A DNA stretch of 64,000 nt from VRUE01 sp963699225 (lineage in GTDB: Bacteria > Actinomycetota > Thermoleophilia > Solirubrobacterales > 70-9), in NCBI GenBank assembly GCA_963699225.1, contig OY969423.1:1798001-1862000 (forward strand), written 5' to 3'. The notes beneath the pieces were generated by a model, which made no database searches, was not told the DNA's origin, and worked only from the letters and a program-made list of their open reading frames with translations. Numbering within the stretch: the first letter of the stretch is position 1; the number at the start of each line of letters is the position of its first letter. Positions 25,147-32,290 of this stretch are shown in pieces. The translations under genes were made by a program, and so were the position numbers.

Positions 25147-26136
25147 TCAACCGTCCGGATAGGGCTGGATCGGGATGCCGTGGTCGGTCTCGCGCAGGCC
25201 GAACTCATAGGCGGCGCCGGCGCTGAGGGTGAGCTGGCGGGCCGGGAGGGCGGGGCGTTCGACGGTCAGCTCGAGATTGGAGACCGAGCAGTTGAGCGTG
25301 TGGTGCTCGGGGCCCTTGGGGTCAGCGTAGACCCAGCCGACGAAGTCCTTCTTCGGCGCGCTGACCCGGCCGCGGACGACGATGTCGCGGCCCGGCAGGG
25401 TGAACTCGCAGGCGCCCGGCTCCGCCTCGATCGCGGCCGAGCGAATCTGGCCGAAGCCGCCGAGCCGGTGGGCCTCGCCGTCGAGCACGAGCATCCCCGA
25501 AGGCAGCCAGGGCGTCGTCCAGGGCCCGACCTGGACCCGGGCGGCGCCGGCGTCGAAGTAGATCGAGGGGTCCTCGGCGAAGCCGGTGCCCTCGAGCCAG
25601 ACCCAGCGCTCGGCGTGCTCGCTGCCCCAGTTATGGCCGATCATGCCGGGCCAGCTGTAGAGCTCGATCGCCTCATCGTCGATCTCGAGCCGCCCGCTGA
25701 AGCTGGCATTGGGGAACGGCGCGACGAACTTGGTCCGCGGCACCGGAGCCTCGTAGAGCCAGTCGGCCGGCAGGTACTTGCAGGGATCGGCGTCGCCGGC
25801 GAAGGTGAGGTCCCAGCTGGCGCTGAGCGCCTCGGTCTCGATCGAGCCGCTGGCGTGCCCGGGGCCAATCTCGGCGTTGTCGACCCTGATCCATAGGCCG
25901 ACCGGGGCCGAGAGTTGCGCCGCCGGCACGGTGATCTTGGTCGCCCGCGGTCCCTCGGCCTCGCGGTCAAAGCGACAGAACCAGATCGAGGCGTTGGGCT
26001 CGGCCCCGGGACGCTTGTGGACCGTGTGACGGATCCAGATCCCCTGGCCACCGCCGGGCCGGCAAGCCTTGATGTAGAAGCTCTCGTAGTGGCCGGCCTT
26101 TGCCGCAATACCTGGGAAGCGCGCGCCTTCGTCCAT
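25147..26136 (-). CDS. CrtC/tocopherol-cyclase-like beta-barrel protein, unknown function
   Basis: A 329-residue product without signal peptide. The pattern of beta strands with conserved Trp and Gly, ASWDLTF, the segment GMIGHNWGSEHAERWVW and the terminal domain resemble the double-lipocalin fold of hydroxyneurosporene synthase (CrtC, AttH) and tocopherol cyclase. Relatives in actinobacteria are of unknown function. There are no carotenoid genes nearby, so I do not assign a substrate. It is convergent with spoIID, 7 bp apart, and lies 129 bp downstream of ychF. That gap carries an imperfect inverted repeat (TAGAGGCC near 26148, GGCCTCTA near 26262). Confidence 0.55.
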   Translation of the reverse strand: MDEGARFPGIAAKAGHYESFYIKACRPGGGQGIWIRHTVHKRPGAEPNASIWFCRFDREAEGPRATKITVPAAQLSAPVGLWIRVDNAEIGPGHASGSIETEALSASWDLTFAGDADPCKYLPADWLYEAPVPRTKFVAPFPNASFSGRLEIDDEAIELYSWPGMIGHNWGSEHAERWVWLEGTGFAEDPSIYFDAGAARVQVGPWTTPWLPSGMLVLDGEAHRLGGFGQIRSAAIEAEPGACEFTLPGRDIVVRGRVSAPKKDFVGWVYADPKGPEHHTLNCSVSNLELTVERPALPARQLTLSAGAAYEFGLRETDHGIPIQPYPDG

Positions 26137-26265
26137 TAACTAACCCTAGAGGCCGAAAACCAAGCAGGTCGGGGGACGCAGGGAGGCTGGTGAGGGGAGC
26201 GCACAGTTGGTGCGTGACCCGATCCAGCCGACCGAGGACCCCGAGATGCGCCGGTTTGCAGGCCT

Positions 26266-27339
26266 CTAAACCTTGATCGTGATCACGTCGCCGTCTTGGA
26301 CGACGTAGTCGCGGCCCTCGATCCGCAGCAGGCCCTTGTCGCGGGCCGGCGCGTAGCCGCCCCACTCGACCAGCTCCCCCCAACCGATCGCTTCGGCCTT
26401 GATGAAGGCGTCCTGGATCTCGGTGTGGATCGTGCCCGCCGCCTCCCAGGCGGTCGAGCCGCGCGGGATCGGTCGGGCGACCGCCTCCTTGCCCTCACCG
26501 GCTGTGAAGAAGGTGAGCAGGTCGAGCAGCTCATAAGCCGCCCGGATGAGGCGGGCCAGGCCCGAGCCCTCGACCCCGTAGGACTCGCGCATCTCCGCCG
26601 CTTCGGCCGGGTCGAGCTCGGCCAGCTCGCCCTCAATCCGGGCGCTGACCGCAACCACGCCCGCCCCGACCGCGGCAGCGTGGTCGGCAACCACCTGCGG
26701 TGGCTCGGCGTCGCCCTCGTCGACGTTGGCGACGTAGAGGATCGGCTTCGAGGTCAGCGCCTGCAGGTTGCGCGGGCCGTGCGCCGCCGCATCGGGGACC
26801 GGGATCGAACGGGCCGGCTTGCCCTCGGCCAGTGCCGCGACCACCTGCTCCAGCCAGTCGCGCTCGGCGATCGCCTCGGCGTCGCCCGACTTGGCGCCCT
26901 TGCCGACCCGGTGCAGGCGCCGCTCGGCCTGCTCGTAGTCGGAGAGGATCAGCTCGGTCTCGATCGTCTCGATGTCGGCCAGTGGGTCGACGCGGCCGTC
27001 GGGGTGCGGCACGCCGGAGTCGGCGTGGCAGCGGACGACGTGGCAGATCGCGTCGGTCTCGCGGATCGAGGCAAGGAATTGGTTGCCGAGCCCCTCCCCC
27101 TCCGAGGCGCCCTTGACCAGGCCGGCGATGTCGTGGAAGGCGATCGTCGCCGGTTCGAGCTTGGAGGACTTCAACGTTGCGGCGACCTGCTCGAGCCGCT
27201 CGTCGGGCACCTCGGCGATCGCCACGTTCGGCTCGATCGTCGTGAAGGGGTAGTCGCCAGTCTGCGCCCCACCCTCGGTCAAGGCATTGAAAAGCGTCGA
27301 CTTGCCCGCGTTGGGCAGCCCAACGATCCCGACCTTCAT
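26266..27339 (-). CDS. ychF: Redox-regulated ATPase YchF (Obg family)
   Basis: A 357-residue Obg-family P-loop protein. G1 is GLPNAGKST, the switch region is YPFTTIEPN, G3 is DIAGLVKGASEGEGLGN, and the G4 position reads NVDE in place of NKxD, the change that makes YchF prefer ATP over GTP. A C-terminal TGS domain ends in DYVVQDGDVITIKV. YchF binds the 70S ribosome and is linked to oxidative-stress control. The gene lies 19 bp downstream of the PAP2 gene on the same strand. Confidence 0.96.
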   Translation of the reverse strand: MKVGIVGLPNAGKSTLFNALTEGGAQTGDYPFTTIEPNVAIAEVPDERLEQVAATLKSSKLEPATIAFHDIAGLVKGASEGEGLGNQFLASIRETDAICHVVRCHADSGVPHPDGRVDPLADIETIETELILSDYEQAERRLHRVGKGAKSGDAEAIAERDWLEQVVAALAEGKPARSIPVPDAAAHGPRNLQALTSKPILYVANVDEGDAEPPQVVADHAAAVGAGVVAVSARIEGELAELDPAEAAEMRESYGVEGSGLARLIRAAYELLDLLTFFTAGEGKEAVARPIPRGSTAWEAAGTIHTEIQDAFIKAEAIGWGELVEWGGYAPARDKGLLRIEGRDYVVQDGDVITIKV

Positions 27340-27358
27340 ATAGCGCCGCCTCCCCGGT

Positions 27359-27853
27359 TCACAGTGAGAGCGGCACGATCAGACCCAGGACGATGCCGAG
27401 CAGGGCACCGGCGAGTACGTCGGATGGATAGTGCATGCCGAGATATGGGCGGCCGAGCGAGAGCGCCAGGGCGACGACGAGGGCGCCCGCCGTGGCCGGG
27501 TCGACCCGGAACATCGCGGTTGCCACCGCGAACGAGGAGAGGGCGTGGGCGGAGGGGAAGCTGAGCGAGCTGGGCGCCCCGCCCAACGGCGGCAGCCCCT
27601 CGAGCACCGGGCGTGGCCGTTTGACCAGCAGCTTGATCCCGTAGTTGAGCCCGATCGAGATCGGGCCGAGGGCAGCGCAGATCAGCCACGCTTCGCGCCG
27701 CTCCGGGTCGAGCAGCGCCAGCGCGATCCCGAGCACGACCCAGACGGCGCCGTTGTTGCCGGCCTTGCCCAGCGCCTTGGCGGCGGACTCGAGCCCGGGC
27801 GAGTGACCGCGCGTGCGCATCAAGCGCAACAGTTTTAGATCGGCTTCGTGCAT
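27359..27853 (-). CDS. PAP2-family membrane phosphatase
   Basis: A 164-residue integral membrane protein with about five hydrophobic segments and all three motifs of lipid phosphate phosphatases: KLLVKRPRP, SFPSAHALSS and GRPYLGMHYPSDVLAG. Such enzymes dephosphorylate phosphatidic acid, undecaprenyl diphosphate or related lipids on the outer face of the membrane; which one cannot be told. It is divergent from the BtrH-like gene with 37 bp between the starts, and runs into ychF. Confidence 0.9.
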   Translation of the reverse strand: MHEADLKLLRLMRTRGHSPGLESAAKALGKAGNNGAVWVVLGIALALLDPERREAWLICAALGPISIGLNYGIKLLVKRPRPVLEGLPPLGGAPSSLSFPSAHALSSFAVATAMFRVDPATAGALVVALALSLGRPYLGMHYPSDVLAGALLGIVLGLIVPLSL

Positions 27854-27890
27854 CGGCGCGGAGGATAAGCCGGTAGGTCAGTATCTCGTC

Positions 27891-28859
27891 ATGCCCTCGG
27901 TCCCCGGCTACGTCCACACGCCTGGACACCACTGCGGCTCGACCGCCCTGCGCAACCTGCTCGGCTTCCACGGAGTGGCCAATCTGAGCGAGGAGATGGC
28001 GTTCGGGCTCGGCGCTGGCGCCTGCTTCTATTACGTCGCTCTGGAAGATGCCTCTCCAACACGCTGGTTCAATGGCAGGACAGCGCGATTGGAGGAGAAT
28101 TTCAGCGAGCTAACTGGCGGGGTTCTGCAGCTGCGCACCTTCGACGAGGGTGACGACGGCGCCTGGGAAGCAGCGCGCGAGGAGGTCGATGCCGGCAACC
28201 CGGTGCTGCTGCTCACCGACCTCTACTACCTCGACCACTACGGCAACTCGGCCCACTTCCCCGGCCACGCCGTCGTCCTGGCCGGCTACGACGAGCAGTT
28301 CGCGCATCTCTCCGACACCGGCTTCGAGCAACTGCAGACGACGACGCGACTCGAGGACCTCGACCGCGCCCGCCACAGCGGCCACCCCGCCTACCCCCTC
28401 TCCGGCCACATGTTCACCGCCTCCGGCGCGGTGACGCAGGAGCAGCTGCGGGCGGCGATCCCGGCTGCGATTGACCGCGCCGCCCAGGCCATGGTCGCCT
28501 CCGAGTTCGGTGAGTTCTCCGGCCTCGGCGCGGTCGAGCGGCTGGCCAAAGAGGCGGGCAACTGGCCCGAGGTCGCCGAAGACTGGCAGTGGTGTGCCCG
28601 CTTCGGCTACCAGGTGATCGAGCGCCGCGGCACCGGTGGCGGCGCCTTCCGCCTCATGTACTCGCGCTTCCTCGAGGAGGCCGGGCGCCCCGAGGCGCCG
28701 CTTGCCGCAGAGGCGGCGGCGCGCTGGACCGAGCTGGCCGGCGCCTTCCACGCGGCTAGCGAGCGCGACGGCCCCGAGCCGGGCCTCTGGCGCGAGATCG
28801 GCGGCGCCGCCCAGCGCGTCTTCGAGGCCGAGCAGCAGCTCTGGACCGCCCTGGCCTGA
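27891..28859 (+). CDS. BtrH N-terminal/DUF4872 domain protein
   Basis: A 322-residue protein. The N-terminal part has a papain-like layout with a Cys in GHHCGSTALRNLL and a His/Asp in HFPGHAVVLAGYD, matching the BtrH N-terminal domain. The C-terminal two thirds fit DUF4872, with FGEFSGLGAVERLAKE and a helical tail. BtrH is an acyltransferase that moves an acyl group from an acyl carrier protein in butirosin synthesis; the role of stand-alone copies is unknown. The ATG at 27891 is chosen by the conserved opening. The mutM/nei-like gene starts 3 bp after its stop, so they are cotranscribed. Confidence 0.75.
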   Translation: MPSVPGYVHTPGHHCGSTALRNLLGFHGVANLSEEMAFGLGAGACFYYVALEDASPTRWFNGRTARLEENFSELTGGVLQLRTFDEGDDGAWEAAREEVDAGNPVLLLTDLYYLDHYGNSAHFPGHAVVLAGYDEQFAHLSDTGFEQLQTTTRLEDLDRARHSGHPAYPLSGHMFTASGAVTQEQLRAAIPAAIDRAAQAMVASEFGEFSGLGAVERLAKEAGNWPEVAEDWQWCARFGYQVIERRGTGGGAFRLMYSRFLEEAGRPEAPLAAEAAARWTELAGAFHAASERDGPEPGLWREIGGAAQRVFEAEQQLWTALA

Positions 28860-28862
28860 GCG

Positions 28863-29630
28863 GTGGCCGAGGGCGACACGATCCTGCGGGCCGCGCGGCG
28901 GATCGAAGCCGCTCTGGACGGCGGCACGGTCGAGGCCAGCGCGCCGAACCCGCGCGGCCGCGCGGCCCGCATTGAGCGCCTCGACGGCCACAAGTTCGAG
29001 CGCGCCAGCGCCCATGGCAAGCACCTGCTGCTGCATTTCGGCGAGCTGGTCCTGCACAGCCACCTCGGCATGAGCGGCTCCTGGCACACGTACCGCCGCG
29101 GCGAGCCCTGGCGCAAGCCGGTCGGCGCCGCCTGGGCAGTGCTCTCGACCGAGCGGGCCGAAGCCGTCCAGTTCGGCGGCCCGACGCTGCGGCTGCTGCG
29201 CGCGGAATCGGTGCGCCGCGACCCCGTCCTCTCCCGCCTCGGCCCCGACATCCTGGCGCCCGACTTCGACGCCGAGCAGATCGCCCAATCGCTTGCCAGC
29301 GCCCCGGATCGCGGTCTCGGCGACACCCTGCTCGACCAGCACCTGGTCGCCGGCATCGGCAACATCTTCAAGAGCGAGGCCTGCTTCGCCGCCCACCTCG
29401 ACCCCTGGCAGCGAGTCGCCGACGTCACTGTCGAGCAGCTGCGTCACGTCGCCCAGGCCGCCCACGACCTGATGCTCGAGGCGGTCGAGGCAGGTCGCCA
29501 GGACCGCGCCGTCTACAAGCGCGCCGGCCGTCCCTGCCCCCGCTGCGGCACCAAGATCCGCTCCCGCGGCCAGGGCGACGCCAACCGCACCACCTACTGG
29601 TGCCCGAGCTGCCAAGTGGCCCCGGGCTGA
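28863..29630 (+). CDS. Fpg/Nei-family DNA glycosylase with Ala in place of the catalytic Pro
   Basis: A 255-residue protein of the formamidopyrimidine-DNA glycosylase/endonuclease VIII family: AEGDT opening, H2TH segment near DQHLVAGIGNIFKSEA, and a C-terminal zinc finger (CPRCG ... CPSC). Family members excise oxidised bases using the N-terminal Pro amine as nucleophile. Here the codon after the GTG start is GCC (Ala), not Pro; the rest of the active-site Glu context (EGDT, as in Nei) is kept. An N-terminal amine of another residue can work (NEIL3 uses Val), so activity is possible. The TGA stop lies inside the left arm of a hairpin. It is in an operon with the BtrH-like gene. Confidence 0.88.
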   Translation: MAEGDTILRAARRIEAALDGGTVEASAPNPRGRAARIERLDGHKFERASAHGKHLLLHFGELVLHSHLGMSGSWHTYRRGEPWRKPVGAAWAVLSTERAEAVQFGGPTLRLLRAESVRRDPVLSRLGPDILAPDFDAEQIAQSLASAPDRGLGDTLLDQHLVAGIGNIFKSEACFAAHLDPWQRVADVTVEQLRHVAQAAHDLMLEAVEAGRQDRAVYKRAGRPCPRCGTKIRSRGQGDANRTTYWCPSCQVAPG

Positions 29631-29675
29631 GTTTGAGATTTGTAGGCAAATAGCCCCACAAACCTCAAACTCAGC
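29626..29675. terminator. Strong stem-loop at the end of the glycosylase gene
   Basis: Arms 29626-29643 and 29658-29675 pair over 18 bp with one G:U, around a 14-nt loop. The glycosylase stop codon (29628-29630) is inside the left arm. No U-run follows, so a classical intrinsic terminator is not certain; a transcript-end stabiliser or palindromic repeat is the alternative. Confidence 0.6.
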
Positions 29676-29712
29676 GTCGTTTGGGCTTTGAGGCCACGGG
29701 TACAACGGTGCC

Positions 29713-29967
29713 ATGACTATTGGTGGAGGGATATTCCTGATCGCTGTTGGCGCGATTCTCAAGTTCGCGACCAACGTCCACGTGCAAGGCGTCAGCCTCG
29801 ACACCGTCGGCGTGATCCTGATGATCGCCGGCGCAGCCGGCCTCATCCTCGGTCTCTTCCAGGAGATGATCTGGTCCAGACGCGCCCCCCGCGGCGCCGT
29901 CGTCGCGCCGGAAGAACGAGTGCAGCCGGTGCCCGAGGAACGCCGGGACCTGCCGCCGCGCTACTAG
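29713..29967 (+). CDS. DUF6458 small membrane protein
   Basis: An 84-residue protein with two hydrophobic helices (about residues 3-18 and 30-50) and a Pro/Arg/Glu-rich cytoplasmic tail ending PPRY. The opening MTIGGGIFLIAVGAILKFA and the loop with Val/Asp match the actinobacterial DUF6458 family, whose function is unknown. The gene overlaps the end of the convergent methyltransferase by 4 bp. Confidence 0.8.
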   Translation: MTIGGGIFLIAVGAILKFATNVHVQGVSLDTVGVILMIAGAAGLILGLFQEMIWSRRAPRGAVVAPEERVQPVPEERRDLPPRY

Positions 29968-30581
29968 CGATCGGTCGGCTGAAGCCGCCCGAAGTAGCCG
30001 AACCAGTTGCCCGAGTGCGTCTCCCAAGCCAGCCCGGCTTCGCCGGCCTGGCGTTTGAGCGCCGACTGGGTGGTGAAGTGAGGATCGCCGAAGAGCTCGC
30101 CGACTATTAGGCGGCCACTGGGCTTGAGCACACGCTGGATCTGGCGCAGAGCGGCGACCGGGTCGGGGATCTCGCCAAGGACCGCGGTGAGGACCACGGC
30201 GTCCATCGAGCCATCGGCGTAGGGGAGCGCGGTCGCGTCGCCCTGGGTGGGATTGATGTTGGTGAGGCCACGCTCGGAGGCGCGTTTGCCAACGTGGTCG
30301 AGGAACTCCTGCTGCAGGTCGAAGATCTCGATCTTCCCCTCGGGCCCGACCCACTCGGCCATGTCGAGGGTGTAGTAGCCGACGCCGGGGCCGATCTCGA
30401 GGATGCGCTCGCCGGCCTCGGGCGCCAGCACGGAGCGCAGGCGGTCGCGGGTGATGATCGGGTGCGGGGCTTCGACCCAGAAGCGCTGGCCGTAGGGGCA
30501 GGCCGAAGGGTTCTTACGCCACCACAGCGCCGCGCCCAGCGTCGCCAGGGCGGCGGCGCCGAGCAGCTTGCGACCGCGCAT
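29964..30581 (-). CDS. Class I SAM-dependent methyltransferase
   Basis: A 205-residue protein with an N-terminal hydrophobic stretch (about residues 6-20, possible anchor) and a Rossmann methyltransferase core: ILEIGPGVGYYT (SAM-binding motif I), IEIFDLQ (acidic end of strand 2) and GDATALPYADGSMDAVV. This is the UbiE/Methyltransf_11 type; substrate unknown. Its ATG overlaps the stop of the 75-residue gene by one base (TGATG), so it belongs to the rarA-side operon DUF1385-mce-75aa-methyltransferase. Confidence 0.82.
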   Translation of the reverse strand: MRGRKLLGAAALATLGAALWWRKNPSACPYGQRFWVEAPHPIITRDRLRSVLAPEAGERILEIGPGVGYYTLDMAEWVGPEGKIEIFDLQQEFLDHVGKRASERGLTNINPTQGDATALPYADGSMDAVVLTAVLGEIPDPVAALRQIQRVLKPSGRLIVGELFGDPHFTTQSALKRQAGEAGLAWETHSGNWFGYFGRLQPTDR

Positions 30582-30808
30582 CAGTCCGAGTTCTTGAGCG
30601 AGAAGCCGACCCGGTGATCGCCGGAGTCGATGCGCAGGAAGGCAACCTTGCCGACGTAGAGGGCGAGCACGCCGTCCTCGGTCTTGACGTCGTGCCAGCC
30701 GCCCTTCTCGAGCTGCTTGCGCAGGTCCTTGAGCTCGTCGTCCCTGAGCCGGACCGAGATGACCTGACCACCCTCGAAGCCGATCTCAACCTTCTGTGCG
30801 TCCGCCAT
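30581..30808 (-). CDS. Small conserved-looking protein, unknown function
   Basis: A 75-residue soluble protein, rich in charged residues, with alternating beta pattern (KVEIGFEGGQVISVRL, LALYVGKVAFLRID). I do not recognise the family. It is held between mce and the methyltransferase with start/stop overlaps on both sides (the mce TGA and this ATG share 30808), which argues it is real and translated from the same mRNA. Confidence 0.75.
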   Translation of the reverse strand: MADAQKVEIGFEGGQVISVRLRDDELKDLRKQLEKGGWHDVKTEDGVLALYVGKVAFLRIDSGDHRVGFSLKNSD

Positions 30809-31221
30809 CAGTGCCCTCCTTCAGGGGGTTCAACGATCTCAGTGAGCACGCGCCCGGTCGAGCGCGGCTGCAGGAAGGCGACGCGGCTGCCGCCGATGCC
30901 GACCCGTGCCTTGGCGTCGATCAGCTCGATCCCGCTTTCGGCCAGCTGCTCGAGCGTCGAGTCGATGTCGTCGGTCGCGTAGGCGACGTGGTGCATGCCC
31001 GCGCCGCGCTTGGCGATGAACTTGCCGACGGGCGTGTCGGGCCCGGTTGCCGCCATCAGCTCGACGTGGCCGTCGCCGACGTTCAGCAACGCCGCCTCGA
31101 CACCCTGCTCCTCGACCGTTTCGCGCAGCCCAAGCTCCATGCCGAAGCTCTTTTCGTAGAGCTCGATTGCCGCGTCGAGGTCCTCGACGGCGACGCCTAT
31201 GTGGTCAATCCTTCCGAACAC
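30808..31221 (-). CDS. mce: Methylmalonyl-CoA epimerase
   Basis: A 137-residue vicinal-oxygen-chelate protein. It opens with IDHIGVAVEDLDAAIELY, where the His is a metal ligand; the others are in HVELM, HHVAYATDDI and LTEIVE. Length and spacing match methylmalonyl-CoA epimerase, which interconverts the (R) and (S) forms of methylmalonyl-CoA in propionate and branched-chain degradation upstream of the B12-dependent mutase. It lies 11 bp downstream of the DUF1385 gene, in an operon. This gives the window a second, indirect link with cobalamin. Confidence 0.9.
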   Translation of the reverse strand: MFGRIDHIGVAVEDLDAAIELYEKSFGMELGLRETVEEQGVEAALLNVGDGHVELMAATGPDTPVGKFIAKRGAGMHHVAYATDDIDSTLEQLAESGIELIDAKARVGIGGSRVAFLQPRSTGRVLTEIVEPPEGGH

Positions 31222-31232
31222 GAGGCGGCAGT

Positions 31233-32036
31233 CTACGCGCCGTTCTCGGCTCGCAGGATCTCGGCCAGGGCGGCGACGCCGACCTCGAGCTGCTGCGGCG
31301 TCGGCTCCTTGGTCGCGATCAGGCGCTGGATTTCGCGGCCGGGCGTGTGGAAGGCCTCGGCCAGCGGGTCGCCGTGGTGGCGATCGCTCCAGGCAAACAT
31401 CTCGACCGCGATCGAGGCGCCGGCGAGCCCCACAACCGCGCGGGCGGCCGGGCTCGGTTTCTCGACCAGGCGCTCGAGCATCACGGTGCCGCCGACCGAG
31501 AGCAGCATCATCGGCGTGATCAGATTGGAGCCGCAGCGGTCGTGCTCCTTGGGCACACCGGTGGGGTCCTCGATGCCCTGCTCGTAGGCGGCGATCGCCT
31601 TGTGCTCGACCCCGTGGTAGGCGGCGAGGTCGCGATCGAGCAGGGCGACCAGCGCCGGGGCGGCGCCAACGATCTGGACAACGCCCTCGCGCAGGGCGGA
31701 GCTACCGAAGCGCTTGCGCAGGGCCGCGGTCGCCACCAGGGTGGCGCCGATCGTGCCGAGCACTCGGGGGTTCTCGAACGGGAGCCGGGCCGCCGGCATC
31801 CGCAGCCGCACCAGCGGCAGCACCGCCAGGGCGTCGGCGAGTCGCAACGGGCCGCGCAGGCCTGGGATCCGCGCCGCCAGCGCCGGCGCCAGCTCGGGCT
31901 TGCGCTCCGAGGCGACTTCGATGCTGCCGTCAGCGTCGCGGACCGCCGCGGCCCAGTGGGTCGGGCCGTGGATCAGCAGTCCATTGCGCAGCGCCATGCC
32001 GCCGAGACGGAGCCGCTCCTTCTCCTCAGTGGCCAT
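31233..32036 (-). CDS. DUF1385 membrane protein
   Basis: A protein of about 267 residues with the DUF1385 features RLGGMALRNGLLIHGP near the N-terminus, YHGVEHKAIAAYE and CGSNLITP in the middle, and several hydrophobic segments. DUF1385 proteins are predicted membrane metal-dependent enzymes of unknown role. The frame opens at an ATG at 32063; the ATG at 32036 (MATEEKE) is preferred because it fits the family start, but no clear ribosome site decides it. The gene starts an operon with mce. Upstream is a 227-bp gap with three stem-loops. Confidence 0.8.
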   Translation of the reverse strand: MATEEKERLRLGGMALRNGLLIHGPTHWAAAVRDADGSIEVASERKPELAPALAARIPGLRGPLRLADALAVLPLVRLRMPAARLPFENPRVLGTIGATLVATAALRKRFGSSALREGVVQIVGAAPALVALLDRDLAAYHGVEHKAIAAYEQGIEDPTGVPKEHDRCGSNLITPMMLLSVGGTVMLERLVEKPSPAARAVVGLAGASIAVEMFAWSDRHHGDPLAEAFHTPGREIQRLIATKEPTPQQLEVGVAALAEILRAENGA

Positions 32037-32074
32037 GCATCCACGATAGGCGGTCGGCCACATGGGCGCGGGGC

Positions 32075-32215
32075 GGAGCGGCGGCGCAATACGCCGCTCC
32101 CTGACCTGGCCCCTTACGCGGTGACGACGCCCATCGAGCGAGGCGCGTCACCGTTTCCCCCCTGTGTCCCTTTTTGATACCCGGCCGGAGGTCCCCAGTC
32201 CAGACCTCCGGCCGG
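32075..32215. other. Three consecutive stem-loops in the gap after rarA
   Basis: The gap 32064-32290 holds no gene. Stem 1: 32075-32083 with 32092-32100 (9 bp). Stem 2: 32119-32126 with 32146-32153 (8 bp). Stem 3: 32181-32192 with 32204-32215 (12 bp perfect, 11-nt loop). Stem 3 has nearly the same geometry as palindrome family A. They could be the terminator of rarA plus the leader of the DUF1385 operon, or a small structured RNA; the sequence alone does not tell. Confidence 0.5.
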
Positions 32216-32290
32216 TGTGTCGGCTCTCCCTGGCTCTAGCTTGGAAAGCCGCCCTCTAAAACACCGATTCAGAAAGAAGTTGCGGTTGTC

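Noticed and set aside
26148..26269. Imperfect inverted repeat flanking the gap between the CrtC-like gene and ychF as element ends
   Set aside because: Only 8 bp perfect with patchy extension; not better than chance for the region.
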